61,615 bases of DNA from a bacterium (GTDB lineage Bacteria > Electryoneota > Electryoneia > Electryoneales > Electryoneaceae): positions 1-61,615 of the forward strand of contig JANQEY010000228.1 in NCBI GenBank assembly GCA_028278125.1, written 5' to 3'. Every line of letters starts with the position of its first letter. Position 1 is the stretch's first letter. The notes under the pieces were generated by a model, which saw only the letters and a program-made list of their open reading frames with translations, was not told where the DNA came from and did not search any database. The position numbers were made by a program, and so were the translations under genes. Positions 37,583-47,712 of this stretch are shown in pieces.

Positions 37583-39124
37583 TTGGATCAGAATAATTCT
37601 TCCCAGCAACCCGAGAAGCAGCCACCTCCGAAGGATGAAAGTCTTAAGCAGATGCCCGAGGAAGTGTATGTTGCTCCTGTTAAACCGGCAATTGACTGGA
37701 AGCGGATAATATTTATCCTGCTTGGATTTACTCTTTTTATAACTGTTTTTTTATCCCCATCCTGGCCTAGTGCAATAGATCCGGTTGGCAAAGAGTTTGA
37801 ATTAACTCGCGAGGGAAAAGCTGCAATCGGCCTGTTCCTTCTCGCTGCAATCTGGTGGGTGTTTGAAGTTGTCCCGATCGGTGTCACAAGTATCACCATT
37901 GGTGTCTTACAAGCCCTGTTCCTGATCCGTCCCGCGAAAGTCGCTTTTACAGATTTTATGGTGCCGTCTGTCTGGTTCATTTTCGGTTCAATTGTAATCG
38001 GCATGGCATTTTCGCAGACCGGGCTGACTAAGCGGATGGCATACAAGATGCTATTGATGGTGGGTGAAAAAACCAGCATGATTTACCTCGGCTGTTTTGT
38101 CATGACAGCGGCATTGACCCTGATCATGGCTCATACGGCAGTCGCGGCAGCTGTTTACCCACTTTTGATGGCGATTTACGGTCTATATACGGACGAGAAG
38201 AAACCGACGAAATTCGGAAAAGGATTATTCATCGGAATGGCGTTCACAGCCGGCGCAGGAAGTATTATTACACTTCTTGGCGCGGCACGTGGTGCGGTTG
38301 CCATCGGCTTCTATACCGACATTACAGGCAAGAGTATCTCCTTCTTCGAACTGACCTATTACATGTTCCCAATGGGCTGGTTGATGGTATTTGTCCTCTG
38401 GGCATATATCCAGGTGTTCTTTAAACCGGAAAAGAAAACCATTCCCGGACTTCGTGATAGAGTACAACACCTGAACTCCGGGTTGGGTAAAATGACCGGC
38501 AAAGAGAAACTCACCCTGATCATAGTTTTCTCTTCGATAGCTGTATTAAGCATACGCCAGTTCTTCCCAGCAATAGCTGAACTCGATAAAGGCGCGATTA
38601 TTCTGGTAACTACGATCCTGTTCTTCGTATTCAGAATTTTGAAGATTGAAGACCTGGAAGCTATACCATGGAATATTATTCTCCTCTTTGGTGGGGCGAT
38701 GAGTATTGGTTTCTGCCTGTGGGATACCGGTGCTGCAAGCTGGCTTGCTATTAACTGGCTGGGAATGCTGCAGAACGCTGGATGGTACATATTTGTACTG
38801 GGAATTGCATTCTTCGTCATGATCATGACCAACCTGATCATGAACGTTGCTGCTATCGCGATCTCCCTGCCGGTGGCCCTGGTACTGGCACCCTACCTCG
38901 GTGTTGCGCCGGAGGTAGTAATATTCTCATCACTGGTGACAGCAGGTATGCCCTTCCTCTTCCTTGTTGGTGCAGCTCCTAACGCGATCGCATATGAGAG
39001 TAAACAATTCACAACAGGGCAGTTTTTCGTATCAGGTATTCCCGCAAGTATTATCCTGATGATTGTACTCGCGATATTTGTCAAGTTTATCTGGCCATTA
39101 ATGGGAATGCCTGTGACAATTTAA
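37583..39124 (+). CDS. DASS/SLC13-type anion:sodium symporter
   Basis: 513 residues from TTG 37583, chosen because GGAG lies 7 nt upstream; another TTG at 37577 is too close. About 12 membrane segments follow a polar N-terminus of about 40 residues. Family marks: IGLFLLAAIWWVFEVVPIGVTSI, MVPSVWFIFGSIVIGMAFSQTGL, AHTAVAAAVYPLLMAIYG, then MTNLIMNVAAIAISLPVALV and FLVGAAPNAIAYES (SNTA-like signatures). It imports dicarboxylates, sulfate or related anions with sodium; substrate unknown. The CBS gene upstream is its likely partner. Confidence 0.92.
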   Translation: MDQNNSSQQPEKQPPPKDESLKQMPEEVYVAPVKPAIDWKRIIFILLGFTLFITVFLSPSWPSAIDPVGKEFELTREGKAAIGLFLLAAIWWVFEVVPIGVTSITIGVLQALFLIRPAKVAFTDFMVPSVWFIFGSIVIGMAFSQTGLTKRMAYKMLLMVGEKTSMIYLGCFVMTAALTLIMAHTAVAAAVYPLLMAIYGLYTDEKKPTKFGKGLFIGMAFTAGAGSIITLLGAARGAVAIGFYTDITGKSISFFELTYYMFPMGWLMVFVLWAYIQVFFKPEKKTIPGLRDRVQHLNSGLGKMTGKEKLTLIIVFSSIAVLSIRQFFPAIAELDKGAIILVTTILFFVFRILKIEDLEAIPWNIILLFGGAMSIGFCLWDTGAASWLAINWLGMLQNAGWYIFVLGIAFFVMIMTNLIMNVAAIAISLPVALVLAPYLGVAPEVVIFSSLVTAGMPFLFLVGAAPNAIAYESKQFTTGQFFVSGIPASIILMIVLAIFVKFIWPLMGMPVTI

Positions 39125-39171
39125 AAATGAAAGTATGACTGAATAAAAGATATTGCTATTAAGATATAAGA

Positions 39172-39198
39172 AAAGCCCGGCAGTTGCCGGGCTTTCTG
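39172..39198. terminator. Bidirectional terminator between DASS and winged-helix genes
   Basis: Arms AAAGCCCGGC (39172-39181) and GCCGGGCTTT (39186-39195), loop AGTT. It lies between the convergent stops at 39124 (plus) and 39224 (minus). Confidence 0.87.
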
Positions 39199-39223
39199 AT
39201 TCGTTAAACTTTGAAATCGTTTG

Positions 39224-39436
39224 TTACCCAAAATCCTGCATATGCAGTTCAAGTCTTGAAGATTTACCGTTTCTCGTTTCCTGAATCTTTTCTTCTCTCG
39301 CCAGCCATCCGATTGCACGTTCTACCATCGGTCCGGAAACATCAAGTTCTTTTTTCACTTTGGTCACACTTGTAGGGCCATTCTGTTCAAGGTAACGCCA
39401 TAGATTTCCAGCTGTTTCTCCGATTTCATGTTTCAT
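39224..39436 (-). CDS. Small winged helix-turn-helix protein (DUF2582-like)
   Basis: 70 residues from the ATG at 39436, which has AAGGAG 9 nt upstream; the frame extends to 39553 without a good site. Sequence MKHEIGETAGNLWRYLEQ, then SVTKVKKELDVS (helix-turn-helix) and AIGWLAREEKIQ, with a short wing at the C-terminus. Small cytoplasmic winged-helix proteins of this type occur alone in many bacteria; DNA binding is likely but targets are unknown. Confidence 0.88.
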   Translation of the reverse strand: MKHEIGETAGNLWRYLEQNGPTSVTKVKKELDVSGPMVERAIGWLAREEKIQETRNGKSSRLELHMQDFG

Positions 39437-39715
39437 GCTATTATACTCCTTACTTTCATTGTTAAAAAAACCTAACCCATAAACGAAATATCTGACTACT
39501 TTTTTCAGTACGCAATAATCCGTGTTTATTTTCCTCTCCTTGAGTCCTCTCAATTCTCTTCTTGGTCTTTTTTAATATCATAATCATCAAATCTTTAAGT
39601 TGACTTTTCAATAAAATCATCATTTTACGGTCTGATGACATAATGATTTAGTTCAGGTTGTGTTTTCCTCTGAAAGGTTAATATAAAGTGTAGTTTAGTA
39701 ATCTGACGCAGTCAT

Positions 39716-40933
39716 CTATCGTGACAACCAATACAGTAACCGAAAGAATCTCATTGTTTCTTTTGGATGCCTGGCGATATAGTAGATCTTTGGGAGGTAG
39801 TTTTTAATAAGTTCTGTGAAACGTTTTAACCGATCACTGATACTGATTCTTCTACTTCCAGGTTTTTGGCTGGAACTTCGTGTAAAACCTTTCGACAGGT
39901 AAACCGTCCGTGTTCGGCTTTCAGGGCTCGATAAGAACTGGATAACGGGTTTTATCCAGAACTTATCATCAAGCATGTTCTTTTCTATCTGGCGCACCAT
40001 CCATTGCACTGATTCTGTAGGTAATGGGCTGGTCTGTTTATTAAAGTAATCACCAGGATAACAACATCCGAATTCTTTGAGAATTTCCAACGTCAGGTTT
40101 ACACATCTCTGAGCACCCCATTTCGATGCCTCTGTTTCTGCAAAATCCCAATCCATCATGGACGCATTCTTTTCAAGCAACCATTCAACGTCTATTAGCG
40201 TCCTTAACGGCAGGAAAAAGTGTCTGAACGTTGTGTGAATGCACAAGTGTAGAAAATGATGTTCAAGGCACAAAGTTGATGTGGGAACACCTTCATGTAA
40301 GTACGGTTGTATATTTTTCCACAGGCTGTTCACGTTTATTTTATATGGGGTTGTCTCTTCATCCAGGTTAAGATGAACATCAATAATCTGGTTTGTCTTA
40401 CTGCTGTAATAACTGAACTGGTTTACCAGTTTAAAGATATTCTCTCGCTTGAATTCGTAGTTTTCCCTTGGAAAATATCCTGCATCGATCAATAGATCAT
40501 GTATTCCGAAAAAATCGTCTTCTTTTATAAGGATATCGATATCACCTAAAGGGCGAGTCCCAATATCCGTGTAAACATTATCTACCAGGTAAATCCCTTT
40601 CAGCAGTACAACATTGATGTTTTTATCGTTGAACTTCTCCAGCAATAGCTTAAAATGGTGTGACTGGCGTGTTGTTTTCGAGATGTTGAGGTAATAATCG
40701 CGTTCAATTTTTTTGAGTATCTTTTCCGGAATCAATTCATCAAGAGTTGACCTGGTTAATTCCCGGTATAACAGTGGCACCAGCTCATGAAATTTGGCTA
40801 GATTAATTAATCGATTTAACTGCTGATCTGTCAAGGAACTTAGCTCATTTTTCGTTCCCTGTTTTTTCTTGACAGATACAATATTAACGAGGAGACGAAC
40901 CAGTTTTGTTGATTTATTATCAAGAGATGTCAT
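39716..40933 (-). CDS. Nucleotidyltransferase family protein (PF14907-like)
   Basis: 405 residues, soluble. Marks: NVVLLKGIYLVDNVYTDIGTRP-LGDIDILI (nucleotidyltransferase D-x-D) near residues 108-138, then IDVHLNL and HHFLHLCIHTTFRH. This resembles uncharacterised nucleotidyltransferases often found in polysaccharide or peptide clusters. It stands at the start of the surface-glycan region, so it may act in its synthesis, but substrates are unknown. The C-terminal 60 residues are basic. Confidence 0.8.
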   Translation of the reverse strand: MTSLDNKSTKLVRLLVNIVSVKKKQGTKNELSSLTDQQLNRLINLAKFHELVPLLYRELTRSTLDELIPEKILKKIERDYYLNISKTTRQSHHFKLLLEKFNDKNINVVLLKGIYLVDNVYTDIGTRPLGDIDILIKEDDFFGIHDLLIDAGYFPRENYEFKRENIFKLVNQFSYYSSKTNQIIDVHLNLDEETTPYKINVNSLWKNIQPYLHEGVPTSTLCLEHHFLHLCIHTTFRHFFLPLRTLIDVEWLLEKNASMMDWDFAETEASKWGAQRCVNLTLEILKEFGCCYPGDYFNKQTSPLPTESVQWMVRQIEKNMLDDKFWIKPVIQFLSSPESRTRTVYLSKGFTRSSSQKPGSRRISISDRLKRFTELIKNYLPKIYYIARHPKETMRFFRLLYWLSR

Positions 40934-41071
40934 CAGTCAGGCACTTTATAAAGTGACATTGATTACGATATCCACTGGAAGCAAATATAGCGAGAAAAAA
41001 CATGAAAAGTTGCAGATAGATTAAACGGAGAATTGTAGATTTGGAATGAAGACAGCGGCGGGATTTATTAA

Positions 41072-42979
41072 TCAATTCAATATTTTCGCCTCTTTTTTAG
41101 CATCTTTACCATTATCTTCATACGTGGGGACAAAGTATTTCAGTTTTTTGCGAACAGCATTTTCTTTCATAGTCATACATTCATTAGAAAACTTCATAAT
41201 TTCTTGCATAAAGTTATCATCAGGTTTCATGTTCGGCGTCAGCACCATCAATCCGGGTATATGGGTATCACATTCTTCCCCTTCCAGGTAGAGGCTTTCG
41301 TGCATTTTCTCACCTGGACGTAACCCGATATATTCTATTTTTATATCAGCGTTTAGTTCCAGTCCGGACAGCTCAACCATGTAACGGGCAAGGTCGACGA
41401 TCCTGATCGGACTGCCCATATCAAGCACATAAATGTTACCTGAAATACCGATAGAACCCGCCTGCAACACCAGCTCTACCGCTTCAGAAATCAACATGAA
41501 AAATCTTGTGATATCCGGATGTGTTACTGTAATGGGTCCGCCATTTTCGATTTGTCTTCTAAACTTTGGTATTACACTTCCTGAGCTTCCAAGAACGTTT
41601 CCGAACCTTACAGACATAAATTTCGTGTCGCTTCGAGCAGCAAAATTAAGAATTATATATTCACAGATTCTTTTTGTCGCTCCCATTACACTGGTGGGAT
41701 TAACGGCTTTATCGCTGGAGATAAGTACAAATTTATCAATCTTATATTCATCGCTCAGTTCACAAAGTACACGTGTACACTCAAGATTATTTTGAACAGC
41801 TGCCCAGGGATTGGCTTCCATTAATGGTACGTGTTTATAAGCAGCAGCATGGAATACAAGGTCAAATTGATGATCAAGGAAAATCCTTCTCATTAACATC
41901 TCATTGGCAGCATCCGCTACGAAACAATCAATCTTTAAACCAGGATATACCTGTGCAAGCGTATCTTCGATTGTATAGAGATTCAATTCACTGTTATCAA
42001 CAATTGATAATCTTCGGGGTTTATATTGAGCGATCTGCCTGCATAATTCTGAACCTATGCTACCCCCGCCACCTACTACCAGTACATTGCTGTCCTCAAT
42101 CATCATCTGCACTGATGAATAATCGAGGGTCACCGGTTTTCTTTTCAGAAGGTCTTTCAGCTCAATGCTGCGCAATGCGTTAACGGACACCCTGCCGTCA
42201 ACCAGGCTTTTCAACCCGGGTATAGTCTTTACCTCGATCTGGCTGCCTACCTGTTCCTTGATCAGGTTTAAGATCTGTCTTGTCTCAAGTCCTGAGAGAG
42301 AGGCAATGGCGAAATATATCTCAGATATATTGTATTCACGCGCCAGTCTCTCGATCTCTCGTCCGCTGCCAAGGATTTTCATTCCGTGAACATTCCGTCC
42401 ATGTTTCAACGGATCGTCATCAACCAGTCCAATAACTTTGATCCCTGAATCACGTGTATTCTTGATATTTCTCAGCAGGAGTTCCCCGGCTCGTCCCGCA
42501 CCATAGATAAGAACATTTTTTGTCTGTTCTGAATGTTTCTTCTGGCGAATAGATGATTCATATACTTTCCTGGCAACAAGCCGTACACCCCCGGCCAGGA
42601 AAATCACCAGCAACCAGTCCATTGTCACTATCAAACGGGATATTCCAAGGTGACCGAAGGTAAAGTTCATGACCACAAGACCAAGTGATCCCGCAGATGT
42701 GGAAATTATTACTCGCTGGAGATCATAAATGTTTGTATATCGCCAGAAGTTGGTATAGAGGTTAAAGACATAATTGAGGACAATACGTGTAGCCAGCAAT
42801 ATCGGAACCACAATCCCGAGGTCTGAAATTGCGGTAAATGCGTCTTTGTAACTGAATCGCAAGATATGGCTGAGTGATAATGAAAGAACAAAACATCCCA
42901 GGTCAAGTATTATTTTGACCGAGAGATTCGCCAGGTTTCTTCTCATTTCTACCAGCATAATCTTAATCTTTTCAGCCAT
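41072..42979 (-). CDS. UDP-sugar 4,6-dehydratase, WbpM/PglF/CapD-like membrane protein
   Basis: 635 residues. Four membrane helices at about 15-140, a first Rossmann domain (LIYGAGRAGELLLRN), then the catalytic SDR domain from about residue 300 (VLVVGGGGSIGSELC). Catalytic pattern SSDKAVNPTSVMGATKR, with Met in place of the usual Tyr of YxxxK, as in this family. It converts UDP-GlcNAc to the 4-keto-6-deoxy sugar (UDP-2-acetamido-2,6-dideoxy-hexos-4-ulose), a precursor of bacillosamine-type sugars and some nonulosonates. It is at the left end of the glycan locus and separated from its neighbour by about 190 bases. Confidence 0.93.
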   Translation of the reverse strand: MAEKIKIMLVEMRRNLANLSVKIILDLGCFVLSLSLSHILRFSYKDAFTAISDLGIVVPILLATRIVLNYVFNLYTNFWRYTNIYDLQRVIISTSAGSLGLVVMNFTFGHLGISRLIVTMDWLLVIFLAGGVRLVARKVYESSIRQKKHSEQTKNVLIYGAGRAGELLLRNIKNTRDSGIKVIGLVDDDPLKHGRNVHGMKILGSGREIERLAREYNISEIYFAIASLSGLETRQILNLIKEQVGSQIEVKTIPGLKSLVDGRVSVNALRSIELKDLLKRKPVTLDYSSVQMMIEDSNVLVVGGGGSIGSELCRQIAQYKPRRLSIVDNSELNLYTIEDTLAQVYPGLKIDCFVADAANEMLMRRIFLDHQFDLVFHAAAYKHVPLMEANPWAAVQNNLECTRVLCELSDEYKIDKFVLISSDKAVNPTSVMGATKRICEYIILNFAARSDTKFMSVRFGNVLGSSGSVIPKFRRQIENGGPITVTHPDITRFFMLISEAVELVLQAGSIGISGNIYVLDMGSPIRIVDLARYMVELSGLELNADIKIEYIGLRPGEKMHESLYLEGEECDTHIPGLMVLTPNMKPDDNFMQEIMKFSNECMTMKENAVRKKLKYFVPTYEDNGKDAKKEAKILN

Positions 42980-43170
42980 TTACGACACCACCAGTAATTA
43001 TTGTATACTGATGATATCGAAAAATTCAGGTTAATAGCGTGATTTATCTCATTCGGGTACAGTGATACATCTCATATTTCAGAGTATACTTACTCTATCG
43101 GTTCAATAACAACTCAACTTGGAAACGAAAAATCTACCAAATTTACCTGATTTCATAGGAAATTCATTAA

Positions 43171-43839
43171 TTACAATTCTTCGATGGCCATACATCTTAC
43201 AGGAGAACCATCACCGGATTCCAGCTTTAGAGGTAAAACTACAAGTGCGATTTCCGTATTATTGATTTTTTTCAGGTTACTCAAGTATTCCACCAGGATC
43301 ACATCATTTCCCAGCAGGATTTTATGGATGGGTGAATCAACCTTGTTTTCATAGTCAGGTCGGGGATTATCCGGTTGAGCTGTATCCATTGCCAGCATTT
43401 TGAGTCCGTTTTCCACCATCCAGTGAGCGCATTCTTCAGATATATAACCGTGATCCGTATAATATTTCATTGAAGAATAATGTTTGCACCAGTCAAACAT
43501 CATTACGATTCTCTCTGGGAATGTATCTCCAAGTTGCTTTTTAAAATCATCAATTTCAAGCTGTTGATTAGTTTCACATCGTGAAAAATCAATAATCCTG
43601 GCAGGTCCGACAAGTGTTTCAAGTGGAATTTCATCAACTGTCTTTCCGTCGGGAATAAAATGGCGGGGAGCGTCCATATGCGTACCTGTATGGGTTCCCA
43701 GTACCAGTTTTCTTGTTTCCCGACCCTCTATCCCATGCCGACCCAGCTGAGATATTTCAACAACAGGGTGCCAGGGACGGGGATAAGTTGTCATTCCTTC
43801 GTGTATCGTAAAGGTCAGGTCGATCAGTTTACGTGCCAT
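43171..43839 (-). CDS. Cyclase family protein (KynB-like metal hydrolase)
   Basis: 222 residues. The metal-binding motif is HTGTHMDAPRHF, with the early DLTFTIHEGMTTYP. The family includes kynurenine formamidase and other amide or lactone hydrolases. Metal ligands appear intact. Stop and start are 3 nt from the ligase gene upstream (43843), so they are cotranscribed. A role in the glycan locus (removing or hydrolysing an amide) is inference. Confidence 0.88.
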   Translation of the reverse strand: MARKLIDLTFTIHEGMTTYPRPWHPVVEISQLGRHGIEGRETRKLVLGTHTGTHMDAPRHFIPDGKTVDEIPLETLVGPARIIDFSRCETNQQLEIDDFKKQLGDTFPERIVMMFDWCKHYSSMKYYTDHGYISEECAHWMVENGLKMLAMDTAQPDNPRPDYENKVDSPIHKILLGNDVILVEYLSNLKKINNTEIALVVLPLKLESGDGSPVRCMAIEEL

Positions 43840-43842
43840 TTT

Positions 43843-45411
43843 CTATTTCCTGTTCTTGATAATTTCTTTTAGTTCCGTCTTCAATACCTTACCTGTACTT
43901 CCCAGTGGGAATTTATCGAAAGTATAGAATTTCGTGGGAATAGCATTATCCGAAAGATTTTCGTGGCAATACTTCTTCAGTTCCTTTTCATTCAAATCGC
44001 CGCCGTTTTCCATTATCAATGCAGCAGTAATTGTTTCACCAAAATATTCATCAGAAATACCAACAACCGCTGACTGGCTGACTCCCTCATATTTATCAAG
44101 GACCTTTTCTACCGATCGCGGGCTGATATTAAAACCACCACGGACTATCAGGTCTTTTTTTCTATCTGTTATGAACAAGTGACCTTCAGAGGATATATAT
44201 CCAATATCCCCGGTTGGAAACCATTCAGGTGATGTTTCAGGATCAGGCAATTGTGTTTTAAAATCCAGGTAACCATTCATCCTGTCCGGTTGGTAAACAA
44301 ACAGCTCTCCCTCATCACCGGGGGGAAGTTTTTTGCCGGAATCGTCAAATGCATATACTTCCACGTTTTCCAAGACCTCGCCAACCGATCCTTCGATAAA
44401 TGGGAAATTGCTGTTGTTGGTAGTAACATATAACAACTCGGACAGGCCATAACTCTCATGAACATCTACACCATATTTCTGCTCGAAATCCTGCTTGAGC
44501 TTTATTGAAAGTGGAGCAGTTCCACAACAGACATTACTGATGTTATCCCTGCAAAAGTTGGCTGAATCCGGATTACGATCCAGCAGTAGAAGAGTTTTTA
44601 AAATTGTTGGTACCAGCCAGAGTGTATTCACTTCATATTTTATTGGTGCTTCCCAGAAACGTAATGCCGTACTTGCACCAAAGGCATGGCTGATGACTAC
44701 CGATCCACCACACATGAACGGGCTGATGAGAGTATTGAGAAAACCGGCCATGTATGCCATTGTGAAGACATGGTACATCCGGGTATCATTACTAAAACTA
44801 TGTTTCTTGTTAAATTCAGTGGCGTTATTAAAAAGATTCTGAGCACTATGCGCGACACCTTTTGGTTGACCAGTTGTACCTGATGTAAAATTGATGCTCA
44901 ATAGGTCGGAGGGAGTTATTCCTTCGAATGGAACGAAGTTCTCAGTTTCATCGGATAAAACATTAAAACTGGATCCGTTCCCGCAACTCCAGAATTTGTC
45001 GACATCAATTTCATCAGTCGGTTTTCCCAGGAATATTTTATCTATTGATTTGCCTGGAACATCGGTCAATCGTGAGGCTGTGCTTGAATCATACAGCAGG
45101 AGTTTTGCATCGCTGTTATTCAGGATAAATCCCACTTCCCTGTTGTGTAGCATTGGATTAACAGGGACAGCACAGATACCGGAAAAGAGGCAGGTAAAGT
45201 AGGTTATTACATACTCAACCGAATTCTGTGAGAAAATCGCAATCCTATCACCGTGATTAATACCATTATTATTAAATATTACTGCCAGTTCACATGCATA
45301 CTTAAATATTTCGTGAAAAGAATAGGTATTACCGTCGATTGAATCGATTATATAAGGGGTATCAGCACGGCTCTCAAATATTTGCAGTATTTCATCATGG
45401 ATGCTATTCGT
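43843..45411 (-). CDS. Adenylate-forming acyl/aryl ligase with a non-standard start
   Basis: Class I adenylate-forming enzyme. Core motifs: FTSGTTGQPKGVAHS (P-loop, A3), YGLSELLY (A5), TGDIGYISSEGHLFITDRKKDLIVRGG in two parts (A7-A8), and PLGSTGKVLK (A10 Lys). The first in-frame ATG is at 45153, but the frame upstream reads as normal family N-terminus (GDRIAIFSQNSVEYV and CAVPVNP), so the real start is further out. No ATG, GTG or TTG exists before the stop at 45462-45460. ACG at 45411-45409 has AGGGAG 6 nt upstream and gives xNSIHDEILQIFESRADTPY; it would be 522 residues, the normal length. The next ATG pair (45398, 45395) is out of frame. It may load an acyl group on the ACP at 48054. Confidence 0.8.
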   Translation of the reverse strand, partial: TNSIHDEILQIFESRADTPYIIDSIDGNTYSFHEIFKYACELAVIFNNNGINHGDRIAIFSQNSVEYVITYFTCLFSGICAVPVNPMLHNREVGFILNNSDAKLLLYDSSTASRLTDVPGKSIDKIFLGKPTDEIDVDKFWSCGNGSSFNVLSDETENFVPFEGITPSDLLSINFTSGTTGQPKGVAHSAQNLFNNATEFNKKHSFSNDTRMYHVFTMAYMAGFLNTLISPFMCGGSVVISHAFGASTALRFWEAPIKYEVNTLWLVPTILKTLLLLDRNPDSANFCRDNISNVCCGTAPLSIKLKQDFEQKYGVDVHESYGLSELLYVTTNNSNFPFIEGSVGEVLENVEVYAFDDSGKKLPPGDEGELFVYQPDRMNGYLDFKTQLPDPETSPEWFPTGDIGYISSEGHLFITDRKKDLIVRGGFNISPRSVEKVLDKYEGVSQSAVVGISDEYFGETITAALIMENGGDLNEKELKKYCHENLSDNAIPTKFYTFDKFPLGSTGKVLKTELKEIIKNRK

Positions 45412-45463
45412 TTTGGACTCCCTGGATAATTGGAACTGTTTTAATAGTCTCAGCAGAATCTAA

Positions 45464-46627
45464 TCAGGAAATAAATTCCCTGATACGTCTCAAGCCTTCT
45501 TCGATTGTTTGCTCAGGAGCGGCAAATGTAATACGGATAAAGCCTTCAGAACAATCGCCAAATCCTGCTCCGGGGATAGTTGCTACATGTTTTTCGCTTA
45601 ACAGTTTTTCGCAGAAGTCTGCCGAATCCGGGTTATACTCCGAAATATCCAGCATAAAATAAAACGCACCCTGGGGAATAGAATATCCTATACCGTTCAT
45701 CTCGTTTAATTCAGATAAAATCCATCCACGCCTTTTATTGTAAGCCGAGACCATCTCCAGAACAGACTTCTCACTTCTTTGATTCGTTAACGCTGTTAAG
45801 CCTGCCATTTGGATAAATGGCGCCACATTTGTAATTGAGTACTGGGAAACTTTAAGAATTGCTGATAAAATTTCCGGGGGAGCGGTCACATATCCCAGGC
45901 GCCATCCAGCCATGGCGTAAGTTTTGGAGAAACTGTTAATAGTGATTGTTCTCTCTTTCATACCGGGTAGGGATGCAATGGAAATATGCTTCGCATCATC
46001 AAAGATAAGCCTGCTGTAAACTTCGTCGGAGATAACCAGCAGGTCATTCTTTACCGCCAAGTCAGAAAGCTGCTGTAATTCATCAATAGTATAGACTGTA
46101 CCGGTAGGATTATTTGGACTGTTTATTATCAGTAGCCTTGTTTTATCGTTGATGGATTCTGCTATCAGCTCAATTGGAGGTCGGAAACCGGTTTTTCCGT
46201 CGCTGGGTATACGCCGTGGGATGCCATTGGCAATCCAGGTAGAGGATTCATATGGTGCCCAGCTGGGATCAATGATTATAACCTCTTCACCGGGTGCAAT
46301 CACACTTTGAATCGTGCAGAAAACTGCGTGAACACCACCATGTGTTATCAGTATTTCGCTGTCCGGATCATATTCAAGACCGTACAGATTTTTAATACTA
46401 CCGGATACGGCTTTTCTGAGTTCGATCAATCCTCTTGTAGCGGCATAATGAGTATAACCATCCAGAATTGCCCTGTTGCAGGCTTCCACAATTGGTCCTG
46501 GAGTTGAAAAATCCGAATCACCTGTCTGCAGTTTGATTATCTTGATCCCGGATCTTTCAAGCTCCCTCGCTTTGTCAGCGACACGGAGAGTTATTGATAC
46601 CTGGAGTTTATCAAGAACAGGATTCAT
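45464..46627 (-). CDS. PLP-dependent aminotransferase, class I/II
   Basis: 387 residues, fold type I. Marks: ITHGGVHAVFCTIQSV, NSPNNPTGTVYT, SDEVYSRLIFDD, and SFSKTYAMAGWRLGYV, with the PLP Lys in SKT and a conserved C-terminal Arg in GFIRITFA. It resembles aspartate/alanine-type enzymes. It is in the glycan locus next to an aldolase and ligase, so it may make an amino acid or keto acid used there. The stop overlaps the ligase upstream region by a few bases. Confidence 0.92.
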   Translation of the reverse strand: MNPVLDKLQVSITLRVADKARELERSGIKIIKLQTGDSDFSTPGPIVEACNRAILDGYTHYAATRGLIELRKAVSGSIKNLYGLEYDPDSEILITHGGVHAVFCTIQSVIAPGEEVIIIDPSWAPYESSTWIANGIPRRIPSDGKTGFRPPIELIAESINDKTRLLIINSPNNPTGTVYTIDELQQLSDLAVKNDLLVISDEVYSRLIFDDAKHISIASLPGMKERTITINSFSKTYAMAGWRLGYVTAPPEILSAILKVSQYSITNVAPFIQMAGLTALTNQRSEKSVLEMVSAYNKRRGWILSELNEMNGIGYSIPQGAFYFMLDISEYNPDSADFCEKLLSEKHVATIPGAGFGDCSEGFIRITFAAPEQTIEEGLRRIREFIS

Positions 46628-46638
46628 TTTCTGCCTAC

Positions 46639-47712
46639 CTATCTCTGCTCATCACCATGATAACTGTCAAAACCAAATCCCGCGGTATAAATCTCCTCCT
46701 CCTCCTGGGCAAGTTTTTTAGCTATACCTTCAACCATTTCCGGGTCGCAGTCAATTTTATCAACCTTGCATACATCTATAATCAGTTTCCTGGGATCGAG
46801 GTTATACTTGCTTGAATACTCCTTGATCGTTTTCATATAGCTCGAATGGAATTGAGCATACCCGACAATAACATCAAGCGATTTAAAACCGGGATCCTTT
46901 ATTAATGGATTTATATACTTATCACCCAGGTTGCCTACAGTAATAGGATCGATATCACCAATGTCATATCCGGACCTGATCAATGCGGCTACCAGCATCT
47001 CCGTAGGGGCATTTCCAAGGCTGCGTCCCCATCCCTGCAGGGTACTGTCCACAACAACCGCACCGTTTTCAATAGCAAGCAGAGAATGAGATACCGCCAG
47101 GCCAAGATTGTTGTGCCCATGATATGCCAGGGGCATATTGCAAACTGCCTGCACTTCCCGGAAATAGTCCTGAACTTCACTTTTAATCATCCCACCAGCA
47201 GAATCAACTATGCAGAGTAGGTCCGATCCAAATTTCTGCGCTTTTAATGCCTTTTGCGCAAACTCTTTTGGATTCATGGCATATGATTTCATAAAATTGG
47301 AAGCCACGAACATACCGCGTTTTTTAGCAAGGGCAATAAATTCTTCGGATTCTTCCATCTCAGTAACATTGGTCCCAACGCGAATAAATCCCATTCCATT
47401 ATCAGCGGCCATATCGACATCTTCCAGGCGTGCGATCCCCGGTATACAGAACATACCGAACTTCGCTTCAGTTAATGTATCGGCGGCTGCTTTCATGTAC
47501 GCCTCATCGGTTTCCGCCGCTTCACCGTAGCCTGCCTGGGATGCATGAAGGCCAACCCCGTGACCCACTTCAATCATCCTGAATCCTGCATCTTCAAGAG
47601 CTTTTGAGATAACCGCAGTATCATTGGCAGTAAAACCGAAGTTTAACGCGTAACTACCATCCCTTAACGTACATTCAAGGATAGTTACTTTTTTATTTCC
47701 TTTATCACTCAT
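46639..47712 (-). CDS. HMGL-like aldolase, 4-hydroxy-2-oxovalerate aldolase type
   Basis: 357 residues. TIM-barrel marks: ILECTLRDGSYALNFGF (metal Asp and Arg), CIVDSAGGMIKSEV, YHGHNNLGLAV (metal His pair). These are the DmpG/isopropylmalate-synthase features. It would cleave or form a C-C bond of a 2-keto acid with a divalent metal. It lies 11 bp upstream of the aminotransferase gene. AGAGG precedes the ATG. The C-terminus lacks the DmpG communication domain of typical pathway enzymes. Confidence 0.88.
   Translation of the reverse strand: MSDKGNKKVTILECTLRDGSYALNFGFTANDTAVISKALEDAGFRMIEVGHGVGLHASQAGYGEAAETDEAYMKAAADTLTEAKFGMFCIPGIARLEDVDMAADNGMGFIRVGTNVTEMEESEEFIALAKKRGMFVASNFMKSYAMNPKEFAQKALKAQKFGSDLLCIVDSAGGMIKSEVQDYFREVQAVCNMPLAYHGHNNLGLAVSHSLLAIENGAVVVDSTLQGWGRSLGNAPTEMLVAALIRSGYDIGDIDPITVGNLGDKYINPLIKDPGFKSLDVIVGYAQFHSSYMKTIKEYSSKYNLDPRKLIIDVCKVDKIDCDPEMVEGIAKKLAQEEEEIYTAGFGFDSYHGDEQR

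Noticed and set aside
39437..39553. Longer N-terminus of the winged-helix protein
   Set aside because: The ATG at 39436 has AAGGAG at good spacing, and the extension does not look like the domain.
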